DNA of 43,580 bases, taken from contig REEV01000102.1 of the NCBI GenBank assembly GCA_007694915.1, positions 1 to 43,580 on the forward strand, given 5' to 3'. The notes beneath the pieces were generated by a model, which saw only the letters and a list, made by a program, of their open reading frames with translations, made no database searches and had not been told where the DNA came from. Source of the stretch: Cyanobium sp. PLM2.Bin73 (GTDB lineage: Bacteria > Cyanobacteriota > Cyanobacteriia > PCC-6307 > Cyanobiaceae). The number at the start of each line of letters is the position of its first letter. Position 1 is the first letter of the stretch. The translations under genes were made by a program, and so were the position numbers. This document shows positions 34,142 through 42,689 of this stretch, one piece after another.

Positions 34142-34555
34142 ATGTCCGTGCATGTGCTCCTCTTCGATGCCGGCTCCGAGCAGGAGGGCATCCATTCCCT
34201 CGAGATCAACGGCCGCACGGTGGTGCTGCTGTTTGAGGAGCGCGATGACGCCGAGCGCTACGCGGGGCTGCTGGAAGCCCAGGACTTCCCCGTGCCCACC
34301 GTCGAGTGCCTGGATCGGCGCGAGATGGAGGAGTTCTGCAGCCAGGCCGGCTACGAGGCCCGCTTCGTGCCCTCCGGCTTCGTGCCGGAGAACCCCGAGG
34401 ACCGGCTGCTGATCGCTCCCCCCGAGCGCAACATGGACGTGTCCACCTGGCAGGAGGGGGCGGAGCCCGGGGCTGCCGCCGAGGCGCCAGACCCCGCCGC
34501 CCCCGCCGATCCGGATCTGGAGGCCTTCCGCCGTCAGCTCGAGGGCCTGCTGTGA
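34142..34555 (+). CDS. DUF3110 domain protein
   Basis: A 137-residue protein of a cyanobacterial and plastid family without known function. The DUF3110-like core covers about residues 1-75: MSVHVLLFDAGSEQEGIHSLEINGRTVVLLFEERDDAERYAGLLEAQDFPVPTVECLDRREMEEFC. An Ala/Pro/Glu-rich tail follows. I start at ATG 34142 because conserved sequence begins there; an upstream start at 34115 is open but unconserved. It lies 52 bp after dnaJ and overlaps murQ by 4 bp (GTGA), so it is probably in the dnaK-dnaJ transcription unit. Confidence 0.82.
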   Translation: MSVHVLLFDAGSEQEGIHSLEINGRTVVLLFEERDDAERYAGLLEAQDFPVPTVECLDRREMEEFCSQAGYEARFVPSGFVPENPEDRLLIAPPERNMDVSTWQEGAEPGAAAEAPDPAAPADPDLEAFRRQLEGLL

Positions 34556-35481
34556 CCGCCGTGGACCGCGGCCATCTGCTCACCGAGCAGGCCAATCCGC
34601 TCAGCACCAACCTCGACCAGCTTCCCACCGACCAGCTGGTGGACCTCTTCTGCCGCAACGATCTGGAGCCCCAGCGGGCGGTGGCCGCCGCCGCGCCTGC
34701 CCTGGCGGCTGCGGTGGATGCCATCGCCGGGCGGCTGGCCGCCGGCGGCCGCCTGTTCTATCTGGGGGCCGGCACCTCCGGGCGGCTGGGGGTGCTCGAC
34801 GCCGCCGAATGTCCGCCCACCTTCTGCACCCCACCAGAGCTGGTGCAGGGGGTGCTGGCCGGCGGGGCACCGGCGCTGCTGCGCAGCTCCGAGGGATTGG
34901 AGGACCTGCGTGAGGCCGGCCGCGAGGACCTGCAGGAGCGGGGGTTCACCGCCTCCGACTGCCTGGTGGGGATCGCCGCCGGCGGCACCACCCCCTACGT
35001 GCTCGGCGGCCTGAGCCACGCCCGCCAGCTCGGCGGCCTGGCGATCGCCATGGCCTGCGTGCCTGCCGATCAGGTGCCCATGCCCTGTGACATCGACATC
35101 CGCCTGCTCACCGGTCCCGAGCTGCTCACCGGCTCCACGCGCCTGAAGGCGGGCACGGCCACCAAGATGGCGCTCAACATCCTCTCCACCGGCGTGATGG
35201 TGCGCCTGGGCAAGGTGTACGGCAACCGCATGGTGGATGTGGCCGTGACCAACAGCAAGCTCGAGGACCGGGCCCTGCGCATCCTGCGGGACCTGGCCGG
35301 TCTGGAGCGCTCCCAGGCCGCCGAGCTGCTGGGACGGGCGGGCGGTTCGGTGAAGCGGGCCCTGCTGATGGCCGCCAGCGGCCTGGAGCCGCAGGCGGCC
35401 GCCGACTGCCTGGAGCGCCAGGGCCAGGACCTGCGGCGGGCCCTGGCGGCCTGCGAAGCGACCCTCAGCCCTCGCCTGTGA
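34552..35481 (+). CDS. murQ: N-acetylmuramic acid 6-phosphate etherase MurQ
   Basis: Cleaves the lactyl ether of MurNAc-6-phosphate to give GlcNAc-6-phosphate and lactate in peptidoglycan recycling. The 309 residues form a SIS-domain protein with the family signature FYLGAGTSGRLGVLDAAECPPTF (catalytic Glu within AAECPPTF), GIAAGGTTPYVLGGL, and STRLKAGTATKMALNILSTGVMVRLGKVYGNRMVDV. GTG 34552 overlaps the DUF3110 stop; GTG 34561 is a near alternative. The C-terminus overlaps the convergent mtnP by 17 bp. An AmpD-like amidase lies 7 kb downstream. Confidence 0.95.
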   Translation: MTAVDRGHLLTEQANPLSTNLDQLPTDQLVDLFCRNDLEPQRAVAAAAPALAAAVDAIAGRLAAGGRLFYLGAGTSGRLGVLDAAECPPTFCTPPELVQGVLAGGAPALLRSSEGLEDLREAGREDLQERGFTASDCLVGIAAGGTTPYVLGGLSHARQLGGLAIAMACVPADQVPMPCDIDIRLLTGPELLTGSTRLKAGTATKMALNILSTGVMVRLGKVYGNRMVDVAVTNSKLEDRALRILRDLAGLERSQAAELLGRAGGSVKRALLMAASGLEPQAAADCLERQGQDLRRALAACEATLSPRL

Positions 35482-36397
35482 GCGCTCCCCAGTAGGGGGC
35501 CGTGAACAGATCCACCCGCCGGCGGGTATCCGCCGGCACCTGCTCCTTCGGGGTGATCAGGGCGTGGCGCAGGGCCCGGTGGGAGCCGCTGCCGGGGCGC
35601 TGGGCGCCGATGCGCTCGGCGGCCACACGCACGATCTGCTGGGCCAGGGTGGCATTGGCGCGCAGGTTGTCGAGCACCAGCTCCACGCTCACCGAGGCGT
35701 GCTCCTGGTGCCAGCAGTCGTAGTCGGTGACCATCGCCAGGGTGGCGTAGGCCATCTCCGCTTCCCGCGCCAGCCGCGCTTCGGTGTGGTTGGTCATGCC
35801 GATCACGCCGCAGCCCCAGCTGCGGTAGAGCTCGGATTCGGCCCGGGTGGAGAAGGCCGGCCCCTCCATGCACAGGTAGGTGCCGCCCCGGTGCAGCTGC
35901 CGGCCCGCCGGCATCAGGCTCTCGCCCACATCGGCCAGCAGCCGGCTGAGGGCGGGGCAGAAGGGGTCGGCGTGGGTGACGTGGGCCACCACGCCGTCGC
36001 CGAAGAACGTGAGCGGCCGCTGGTGGGTGCGATCGATGAACTGATCCGGCACCATCATGTCGAGGGGGCGGAACTGCTCCTGCAGCGAGCCCACCGCCGA
36101 CACCGACAGGATCCAGCGCACCCCCAGGCTGCGCAGGGCCCAGAGGTTGGCCCGGTAGGGCACCTCGCTGGGGGTGTAGCTGTGGTGGCGGCCATGGCGG
36201 GCCAGGAACACCACCTCCAGATCGCCGATGCGGCCAAGGCGCAGGGCATCGGACGGGGTGCCGAAGGGGGTCTCCACGGCCAGCTCGCGCACGTCCTCGA
36301 GGCCCTCCATGGCGTACAGGCCGCTGCCGCCGAGCACCCCCAGCCGGGCCTGCTCGAGGTGGAGGCCGGCAACGGCGCCGGGCTGATCAGTGCTCAT
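35465..36397 (-). CDS. mtnP: S-methyl-5'-thioadenosine phosphorylase
   Basis: Phosphorolyses methylthioadenosine, the by-product of polyamine synthesis, to adenine and methylthioribose-1-phosphate for methionine salvage. The 310 residues show the PNP-family motifs: VLGGSGLY, LARHGRHHSYTPSEVPYRANLWALRSLGV, the phosphate-binding VSAVGSLQEQFRPLDMMVPDQFID, and YLCMEGPAFSTRAESELYRSWGCGVIGMTNHTEARLAREAEM with the specificity-determining TNHTEA region and the catalytic Asp in VTDYDCW. Starts at ATG 36397. Converges on murQ with a 17-bp overlap and is divergent from the cyclophilin gene. Confidence 0.95.
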   Translation of the reverse strand: MSTDQPGAVAGLHLEQARLGVLGGSGLYAMEGLEDVRELAVETPFGTPSDALRLGRIGDLEVVFLARHGRHHSYTPSEVPYRANLWALRSLGVRWILSVSAVGSLQEQFRPLDMMVPDQFIDRTHQRPLTFFGDGVVAHVTHADPFCPALSRLLADVGESLMPAGRQLHRGGTYLCMEGPAFSTRAESELYRSWGCGVIGMTNHTEARLAREAEMAYATLAMVTDYDCWHQEHASVSVELVLDNLRANATLAQQIVRVAAERIGAQRPGSGSHRALRHALITPKEQVPADTRRRVDLFTAPYWGALTGEG

Positions 36398-36514
36398 GGT
36401 GCGCGACTGGGAGTGCGGAGGTCATGGTGCAGGACTGCGGGCGGCCGGGAGGGTGCTTCGTGGTCTCAATTGTGAGCGCGGACCCATACAGTCGAGCTTT
36501 CTCCCCCCAACGCC

Positions 36515-36955
36515 ATGACCCGTGCCGTGATGGACACCGACGCCGGCCGGATCGAACTGGAACTGTTCGATGCTGACGCGCCCAACACCGTGGCCAACTT
36601 CGTGAAGCTGGCCAAGGACGGCTTCTACGACGGCCTGGCCTTTCATCGCGTCATCCCCGGCTTCATGGCCCAGGGAGGCTGCCCTAACAGCCGGGAGGGA
36701 GCCCCGGGCATGGCCGGCACAGGTGGCCCTGGCTACACGATCGACTGCGAGATCAACGGCCAGAAGCACCAGGCCGGCACCCTGGCCATGGCCCACGCAG
36801 GCCGCAACACCGGTGGCTCTCAATTCTACATCTGCCATGGCGCCCAGCCCCACCTCGACGGGGTGCACACCGTGTTCGGTCTCACCGGCAACATGGACGT
36901 GGTGCTGGCCCTCAAGAACCGCAGCCGCATCAATACGGTCACCATCGAGGACTGA
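36515..36955 (+). CDS. Cyclophilin-type peptidyl-prolyl cis-trans isomerase
   Basis: A 146-residue cytoplasmic cyclophilin that speeds proline isomerisation during folding. The active-site pattern is intact: [13 protein letters not shown] (Arg and Phe contacts), [16 protein letters not shown] and [13 protein letters not shown]. No signal peptide is present, unlike the lumenal TLP40/AnaPPIase class. The tryptophan of cyclosporin-binding cyclophilins is replaced (the region reads [10 protein letters not shown]). ATG 36515 is 117 bp from the divergent mtnP start. The stop codon lies in the first of four 14-bp repeats. Confidence 0.95.
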   Translation: MTRAVMDTDAGRIELELFDADAPNTVANFVKLAKDGFYDGLAFHRVIPGFMAQGGCPNSREGAPGMAGTGGPGYTIDCEINGQKHQAGTLAMAHAGRNTGGSQFYICHGAQPHLDGVHTVFGLTGNMDVVLALKNRSRINTVTIED

Positions 36956-37004
36956 CCATCCAGGCCTGACCTTCCAGGCCTGACCTTCCAGGACTGACCT
37001 TCCA
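36949..37004 (+). repeat. Four tandem 14-bp units spanning the cyclophilin stop codon
   Basis: Units GGACTGACCATCCA, GGCCTGACCTTCCA, GGCCTGACCTTCCA and GGACTGACCTTCCA; the second and third are identical, and a degenerate fifth (GACCTGAGG) follows. Each full unit contains TGA; the first TGA is the gene's stop. The array fills the space up to the converging ribBA stop at 37015. Confidence 0.93.
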
Positions 37005-37014
37005 GACCTGAGGC

Positions 37015-38670
37015 TCAGCGCCAGATCACCAGAACTCCGGCGTCCAGCCGCGGCCCGTGGCCACGGGGCTCGAGCAGCTCCGCCAGGGGACGCTGCTGGG
37101 CCTCCAGAGACGCGCTGGGATGGTTGATCCGCTGGGGTTCCGGACTCAGCAGCAGCCCCACCCGGCAGCAGCCCGGCGCTGAAGCCAGCAACTCAAGGGC
37201 ACGCCGCAGCAGCGGGGGATCCAGGGCAGCTCCCGCACCGCTGCTCAGCAGCAGGGCCAGCTGGGGCTGGTTGAGCAGGGCCAGCAGCCTGGGATCCTCC
37301 TCCGGCTCGGCCAGCAGGCCCTGCTCCAGAGCCCAGGCCTGCAGCCGCTCCACCAGCTCCAGGGCCAAACCGGCTTCGGGGTGGCCCTGCCAGGCCACCA
37401 CGGCGGTGGGCCCGGCCACCGGGCAGGTGGGTCCCTCTCCCATCAGGTGGCCCAGCTTGCTGCGCTTCACGGCCAGGTAGGCGGCGTTGTGGACGCCGGG
37501 ATCCATCACCAGCGGCACCCGGTCCACCACCTGCAGGCCGTAGCCCCCCAGGCCGGCGATCTTGCGGGGGTTGTTGGTGATCAGACGCAGCCGCTGCACC
37601 CCCAGGTCGCTGAGGATCTGGGCGCCCACCCCGTAGTTGCGCAGATCGGCCGGGAAACCCAGCCGTTCGTTGGCCTCCACCGTGTCCAGGCCGCTGTCCT
37701 GGAGGGAGTAGGCCCGCAGCTTGTTGATCAGGCCGATGCCGCGCCCTTCCTGGCGCAGATACACCACCACGCCCTCGCCGGCCGCCTCGATCATGCGCAG
37801 GGCGGCCTCCAGCTGGGGACGGCAGTCGCAGCGCAACGACCCGAAGGCATCGCCGGTGAGGCACTCGCTGTGCACGCGTACCAGCACCGGCCCAGTGGCC
37901 TGCTCCGGGCGGCCCTTCACGATCGCCACGTGCTCGCTGCCATCGAGTTCGTTGCGGAAGCCGATCGCCCGGAACATGCCGAAGGCGCTGGGCAGGCTGG
38001 CCTCCGCCAGGCGGCGCACGAAGCGTTCCGTATCCAGGCGGTAGCTGATCAGGTCGGCGATCGAGATCAGCCGCAGCCCGTGGCGGCGGGCGTAGGCGGC
38101 CAGCTGGGGCAGGCGGGCCATTGAGCCGTCCGGATTCTGGATCTCGCAGATCACGCCGGCTGGATAGAGCCCGGCCAGCCGTGCCAGGTCCACTGCCGCC
38201 TCGGTGTGGCCGGCACGCTTGAGCACCCCGCCCTGGCGGGCGCGCAGGGGAAACACGTGGCCGGGGCGGCGCAGATCGGCGGGCCGGGTCTGGGGATGGA
38301 TCGCCACCTGGATGGTGCGGGCCCGGTCCTCCGCCGAGATGCCCGTACTCACCCCGTTCTCCGGCCCCGCATCCACGCTCACGGTGAAGGCGGTCTGGTT
38401 GGCGTCAGTGTTGTGGTTCACCATCAGCGGCAGATCCAGCGCGTCCAGGCGCTCCGGCTCCATCGCCAGGCAGATCAGACCGCGGGCCTCGGTGGCCATG
38501 AAATTGATCTGCTCGGGGGTGGCGAACTGGGCCGCGCAGATCAGATCGCCCTCGTTCTCACGGTTCTCGTCATCCACCACCACGATGGCGTCGCCGTTGC
38601 GGATCGCCGCCAGGGCATCGGCGATGGCGTCAAAACGGATGGCGGTGCTGCTGCTGGGCGCAGAACTCAT
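37015..38670 (-). CDS. ribBA: Bifunctional 3,4-dihydroxy-2-butanone-4-phosphate synthase / GTP cyclohydrolase II
   Basis: Supplies both precursors of riboflavin. The 551 residues start at ATG 38670. The RibB domain (about 1-205) shows [27 protein letters not shown] and [34 protein letters not shown]; the RibA domain (about 206-410) has the zinc cysteines in [15 protein letters not shown] and the catalytic [17 protein letters not shown] further 140-residue C-terminal extension ([25 protein letters not shown]...VLVIWR) has no motif I recognise; long RibBA forms are common in cyanobacteria. No FMN riboswitch fits in the 81 bp upstream. Divergent from argC. Confidence 0.97.
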   Translation of the reverse strand: MSSAPSSSTAIRFDAIADALAAIRNGDAIVVVDDENRENEGDLICAAQFATPEQINFMATEARGLICLAMEPERLDALDLPLMVNHNTDANQTAFTVSVDAGPENGVSTGISAEDRARTIQVAIHPQTRPADLRRPGHVFPLRARQGGVLKRAGHTEAAVDLARLAGLYPAGVICEIQNPDGSMARLPQLAAYARRHGLRLISIADLISYRLDTERFVRRLAEASLPSAFGMFRAIGFRNELDGSEHVAIVKGRPEQATGPVLVRVHSECLTGDAFGSLRCDCRPQLEAALRMIEAAGEGVVVYLRQEGRGIGLINKLRAYSLQDSGLDTVEANERLGFPADLRNYGVGAQILSDLGVQRLRLITNNPRKIAGLGGYGLQVVDRVPLVMDPGVHNAAYLAVKRSKLGHLMGEGPTCPVAGPTAVVAWQGHPEAGLALELVERLQAWALEQGLLAEPEEDPRLLALLNQPQLALLLSSGAGAALDPPLLRRALELLASAPGCCRVGLLLSPEPQRINHPSASLEAQQRPLAELLEPRGHGPRLDAGVLVIWR

Positions 38671-38751
38671 GGCAGGCGCCTCTGGCGGGCGACGCGGGCG
38701 CAATCGTCATTTATAAAGCCCTGTTCCTCGCCGCGAGAAGGGTTCCGCGCC

Positions 38752-39855
38752 ATGGCCAGCTCGCTCCCCGCCCGTCCCGCCCGTCCCACCGCCGCCGGTC
38801 AGCGGGTGGCGGTGATCGGTGCCAGCGGCTACGGCGGGCTGCAGACCCTGCGCCTGCTGCACGACCATCCGGCCCTGACGGTGACCTTTCTCGGCGGCGA
38901 GCGCAGCAGCGGCCGGCGCTGGAGCGAGATCAACCCCTTCCTGCCGCTGCCGGGGGATCCGCTGGTGCAGAGCCCCGATCCCGATGCGATCGCGGCCGCG
39001 GCCGACTTCGCCGTGCTCAGCCTGCCCAACGGCCTGGCGGCCCAGCTGGTGCCCCCCCTGCTGGAGCGGGGCGTGCGGGTGGTGGACCTCTCCGCCGACT
39101 ACCGCTACCGCTCCCTGGCCCGCTGGCAGGAGGTGTACGCCACCGAGGCCCGCCAGGTGCCCCGCCAGGACGCCGACCTCTGCGCCGAGGCCGTCTACGG
39201 CCTGCCCGAATGGCACGGGGAGCGCATCCGCACGGCACGGCTGGTGGCCGCCCCGGGCTGTTTCCCCACCGCCTCCCTGCTGGGCCTGCTGCCCCTGCTC
39301 AAGCAGGGCCTGATCGACACCGGCGGCATCGTGATCGATGCCAAGACCGGCACCAGCGGCGGCGGCCGGGCGGCGAAGGAGCACCTGCTGCTGGCGGAGG
39401 CGGCCGAGGCGGTGGCCCCCTACGGCGTGGTGGGGCATCGCCACACCAGCGAGATCGAACAGATCGCCGGCCAGGTGGCCGGACGGGAGATCCAGCTGCA
39501 GTTCACCCCCCACCTGATGCCGATGGTGCGCGGCCTGCTGGCCACGGTCTACTGCCGGCTGCGGGATCCGGGCCTCACCGCCGACGACTGCAGCACCGTG
39601 CTGCGCTCGGCCTACCGCGATGCCCCGGCGGTGACGGTGCTGCCGGTGGGCACCTACCCCTCCACCAAGTGGGTGCGCCAGACCAGCCGGGCGCTGCTTT
39701 CGGTGCAGGCCGACAGCCGCACCGGCCAGCTGATCGTGATGGGGGCCATCGACAACCTGGTGAAGGGCCAGGCCGGCCAGGGGGTGCAGTGCCTCAACCT
39801 GATGGCTGGACTGTCGGAGTGCCTCGGCTTGCCCCTGCTGCCGTTCTATCCCTGA
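38752..39855 (+). CDS. argC: N-acetyl-gamma-glutamyl-phosphate reductase
   Basis: NADPH-dependent reductase of the third step of arginine synthesis. From ATG 38752 it has 367 residues: the Rossmann motif VAVIGASGYGGLQTLRLL, the active-site cysteine in VAAPGCFPTASLLGLLPLLKQGLI, and the substrate-binding stretch HRHTSEIEQIAG with the catalytic histidine region and FTPHLMPMVRGLLATVY. The 81 bp shared with divergent ribBA include TTATAAA (38711-38717), a candidate -10 for argC. Its last 62 bp overlap the end of purN on the other strand. Confidence 0.96.
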   Translation: MASSLPARPARPTAAGQRVAVIGASGYGGLQTLRLLHDHPALTVTFLGGERSSGRRWSEINPFLPLPGDPLVQSPDPDAIAAAADFAVLSLPNGLAAQLVPPLLERGVRVVDLSADYRYRSLARWQEVYATEARQVPRQDADLCAEAVYGLPEWHGERIRTARLVAAPGCFPTASLLGLLPLLKQGLIDTGGIVIDAKTGTSGGGRAAKEHLLLAEAAEAVAPYGVVGHRHTSEIEQIAGQVAGREIQLQFTPHLMPMVRGLLATVYCRLRDPGLTADDCSTVLRSAYRDAPAVTVLPVGTYPSTKWVRQTSRALLSVQADSRTGQLIVMGAIDNLVKGQAGQGVQCLNLMAGLSECLGLPLLPFYP

Positions 39856-40444
39856 GCCGCTGGGCCGCCAGCCCCACCGCTAACGGCAGGATGCAGTGCT
39901 CCTGGCCCTGGATGCGCGCCGCCAGGCTGGCGTGGTCGTCGTGGGCGTGCACCGGCACCGCCGCCTGCACGAGGATTTCCCCGGCATCCACCTCCTCGTT
40001 CACCAGATGGGCGGTGCAGCCGGCCAGCGTCACCCCGGCGGCCAGGGCCTGCCCCACCGCGTCCAGGCCCCGGAAGCTGGGCAGCAGGGAGGGGTGGATG
40101 TTCACCAACCGCCCGGGAAAGGCGGTCACCAGCCGGGGGCTGACGATGCGCATCCAGCCGGCCATCACCACCAGGTCGACGGCCGCTTCCGTGAAGGCCT
40201 CGATCAGGGCGTCGTCCAGGGCCTCCCGGCTGGGGTGGTCGCGGTGGTCGACCAGCCGGCAGGGCACCGCCAGCCGCCCCGCCCGCTCCCGGGCCCGGCA
40301 GCCGGGGTTGTTCACCACCAGCAGCACCACATCGGCGGGGGGCTGATCGGCCCGGCAGGCCAGGGTGAGGGCCTCGAAGTTGCTGCCCTCCCCCGAGGCC
40401 ATCACGCCCAACCGCAGCCGCCTGCCTGCCCCGATCAGCCCCAT
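39794..40444 (-). CDS. purN: Phosphoribosylglycinamide formyltransferase PurN
   Basis: Transfers formyl from 10-formyl-tetrahydrofolate to GAR, the third step of purine synthesis. From ATG 40444 it has 216 residues. The family motifs are visible: LGVMASGEGSNFEAL, VVMAGWMRIVSPRLV, and NIHPSLLPSFRG with the catalytic His, followed by the AHLVNEEVDAGEIL aspartate region. The longer open frame upstream (to 40930) is not conserved and crosses the divergent DUF1257 gene. The gene ends inside argC (62-bp convergent overlap); those last residues (RTAAGASRGTPTVQPSG) look unstructured. Confidence 0.95.
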   Translation of the reverse strand: MGLIGAGRRLRLGVMASGEGSNFEALTLACRADQPPADVVLLVVNNPGCRARERAGRLAVPCRLVDHRDHPSREALDDALIEAFTEAAVDLVVMAGWMRIVSPRLVTAFPGRLVNIHPSLLPSFRGLDAVGQALAAGVTLAGCTAHLVNEEVDAGEILVQAAVPVHAHDDHASLAARIQGQEHCILPLAVGLAAQRLRDRTAAGASRGTPTVQPSG

Positions 40445-40525
40445 CGGGCCTCCGGGCGGTGGCAACGGCCACTGGATCCCCCCCTGCTCCTGGCTAGGGT
40501 CTGGGTCAGCGGGCAGTTCGATCTC

Positions 40526-40870
40526 ATGTCCCATCTCTCCATCCTGCCCACGGTGCTGCGCGATGCCGATCGCCTCGCCGCCAGCCTGGTGGCCGCCGGG
40601 CTCGAGCCCCGCCGGGGTGGCCGCCTGGAGGGCTTCGCCGGAGAGCAGCAGCCGGTGGATCTGCAGGTGCGGCTCGCCGACGGCCAGCGGCTGGGCTGGG
40701 CCCGCCAGGCCGACGGCTCCCTGGCGCTGGTGGGTGACCTGCAGCGCATCAGCCGCAGCACCCGGCTGCAGGCTCTGATCTCGGCCATCACCCGCCGTTA
40801 CGCCGCCGAGAAGGCCCTGGCCGACGCCGCCCGCCAGCTGGGCAACGCCCAGGTGAGCGTGAGCTCCTGA
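40526..40870 (+). CDS. DUF1257 (Ycf35-like) protein
   Basis: A 114-residue protein starting MSHLSILPTVLRDADRLAASLVAAGLEP, which matches the DUF1257/Ycf35 family of cyanobacteria and red-lineage plastids. Residues about 40-90 (FAGEQQPVDLQVRLADGQRLGWARQADGSLALVGDL) complete the domain. No membrane segment or catalytic motif is visible; function unknown. ATG 40526 is 81 bp from the divergent purN start. The M61 protease gene begins 13 bp after its stop, so the two may be co-transcribed. Confidence 0.85.
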   Translation: MSHLSILPTVLRDADRLAASLVAAGLEPRRGGRLEGFAGEQQPVDLQVRLADGQRLGWARQADGSLALVGDLQRISRSTRLQALISAITRRYAAEKALADAARQLGNAQVSVSS

Positions 40871-40883
40871 GCGGCGGCCTGCG

Positions 40884-42689
40884 GTGATCTCCGGCCCCGC
40901 CGCTTCCGTTCCCCCTGACCCCGGGACCACCGCCGATTCCCTCAGTGCCCCGGACGGCAGCGGAGCGGGGCCGCTGGTGTCCCTGGATCTGCGCGCCTGC
41001 AGCGCCCATCTGGTGGCGGTGACCCTGGAGCTGCAACCCGAGCAGCTCGGGCTGGCCTTCGCCCTGCCGGCCTGGACTCCCGGCTCCTACCTGATCCGCG
41101 ACTACGTGCGCCAGCTGGAGGCCCTGGAGGTGCTCCAGGACAACGTGCCCCTCCCCGTGCACCGCACGGGCGTCGCCGCCTGGTGCGTGACCCTGCCCCG
41201 CCTGGCGCCGGTGCGCCTGCGCTACCGCATCCTGGCCACCGAGCTCACGGTGCGCACCTGCCACCTCAGCGCCGAGCACGGCTTTCTGGCCCTGGCAGCC
41301 GTGGTGCTGCAGGTGGCCGGCCAGCGCTGGCGGCCCCACCACCTGCGCCTGCGCCTGCCCGCCGGCTGGCGGGCCTTCGTGCCCCTGCCGGATCAGGCCG
41401 GCGGCGCCTGGCTGGCCCGGGATTTCGATCAGCTCGTGGACACGCCTGTGGAGGCCGGCCCCCACCCCTGCCACAGCTTCAGCGTGGCCGGCGTCCCCCA
41501 CCGCTGGGTGAGCTGGGGCACCACCCTGGCCGGTGCCGATCTGACCGCCGCCGACCCCCGCTGGCTGGCCGACGTGGAGCGGGTGTGCCTGGCCTGCTGT
41601 CGGTTGATGGGGGTGGAGCGGCCGGCGGCGGAGCACTACCTGTTCGTGCTCCACCTCACCGACAACGGCTACGGCGGCCTCGAGCACGACCTCAGCACCG
41701 TGCTGCAGTACGGCCGCCGGCGCCTGGCGGAGGCCGACGGCCGCCGCAAGCTGCTGCAGCTGGTGGCCCACGAATACCTGCACCAGTGGAACGTGCGCCG
41801 GCTGCGGCCCGCCGAACTCAGTCCCTACGACTACGACCGTCCGGTGGTGGTGCCCAGCCTGTGGTTCGCGGAGGGCATCACCAGCTACGTGGATCAGCTG
41901 CTGCCCCATGCCGCCGGCCTCTGCAGCGAAGCGGAGGTGCTGAGCGACCTGGGCGCCGACCTCAGCCGCTACCGGCTCACCCCGGGCCGGGCGGTGCAGA
42001 GCCTGCGCCTGAGCAGCCAGGAGGCCTGGATCAAGCTCTACAAGGCCGACGCCTATGCCGCCGACAGCCAGGTGAGCTACTACCTCAAGGGGGCGGTGCT
42101 GGCGCTGGTGCTGGATCTGCACCTGCGGCGCCACGGCAGCGGTCTGCCGGCAGTGCTGCGCCGTCTCTGGCGCAGCCATGGCCGCCAGGGCCGGGGCTAC
42201 CGACAGCACGATCTGCTCGAGGCCTTCGGCGCCTTCGCCCCCGACCTGGCCAGCCTGCTTCCCCACTGGCTCGATGGCCTCGATGACCCGCCCCTGGATG
42301 GCTACCTGGCGGATGTGGGCTTGGCCCTGCAGCCCGAGACCAGCGAGGAACCCTGGCTGGGCTGGCATCTGCAGGCCGCCACCGAGGGCTTGACGACCAG
42401 GCGGGTCCTGCGGGACTCTCCAGCCGAACAGGCCGGAGTGATGGTCGGAGATGAACTGATCGCCCTGGCCGGCCAGCGTCTGCGCCGCCCCGAGGATGTG
42501 GCCACCGTTCTCAAGGCGGCCCCGGCCGATTCCCTGGAGCTGCTGCTGGCTCGTGACGGCCGGCTGATCGCCACCGCGGTGGCGCCGGCATCCGCCCGGC
42601 CCCAGGCCTGGACACTGGCGATCCAGGGCGATGCTCCGGCCGAGAGCGCCGAGCGGCGCCGCCGCTGGCTGGTCCTGGAGTCGCCGTGA
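40884..42689 (+). CDS. M61 family metallopeptidase with PDZ domain
   Basis: A 601-residue zinc protease of the M61 (glycyl aminopeptidase) family. The N-terminal beta domain carries PAWTPGSYLIRDYVRQLE. The catalytic domain has NGYGGLEHDLST and the zinc site H296-E-Y-L-H300 with the third ligand E330 in LWFAEGITSYVDQLL. A PDZ-like domain at about 485-575 (RRVLRDSPAEQAGVMVGDELIALAGQRL) follows. No signal peptide is visible, so a cytoplasmic location is likely. The start is GTG 40884. Its stop overlaps the amidase start (GTGA at 42686-42689). The physiological substrate is unknown. Confidence 0.94.
   Translation: MISGPAASVPPDPGTTADSLSAPDGSGAGPLVSLDLRACSAHLVAVTLELQPEQLGLAFALPAWTPGSYLIRDYVRQLEALEVLQDNVPLPVHRTGVAAWCVTLPRLAPVRLRYRILATELTVRTCHLSAEHGFLALAAVVLQVAGQRWRPHHLRLRLPAGWRAFVPLPDQAGGAWLARDFDQLVDTPVEAGPHPCHSFSVAGVPHRWVSWGTTLAGADLTAADPRWLADVERVCLACCRLMGVERPAAEHYLFVLHLTDNGYGGLEHDLSTVLQYGRRRLAEADGRRKLLQLVAHEYLHQWNVRRLRPAELSPYDYDRPVVVPSLWFAEGITSYVDQLLPHAAGLCSEAEVLSDLGADLSRYRLTPGRAVQSLRLSSQEAWIKLYKADAYAADSQVSYYLKGAVLALVLDLHLRRHGSGLPAVLRRLWRSHGRQGRGYRQHDLLEAFGAFAPDLASLLPHWLDGLDDPPLDGYLADVGLALQPETSEEPWLGWHLQAATEGLTTRRVLRDSPAEQAGVMVGDELIALAGQRLRRPEDVATVLKAAPADSLELLLARDGRLIATAVAPASARPQAWTLAIQGDAPAESAERRRRWLVLESP

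Noticed and set aside
38671-38751. FMN riboswitch upstream of ribBA
   Set aside because: The 81-bp divergent gap with argC is too short for an RFN element, and its conserved sequences are not seen.
7481-38993. HIP1 octamers (GCGATCGC) at 7481, 13142, 35041 and 38986
   Set aside because: HIP1 is common in cyanobacteria. I found four in 43.6 kb, only modestly above chance for this GC content, so it is not a special signal here.
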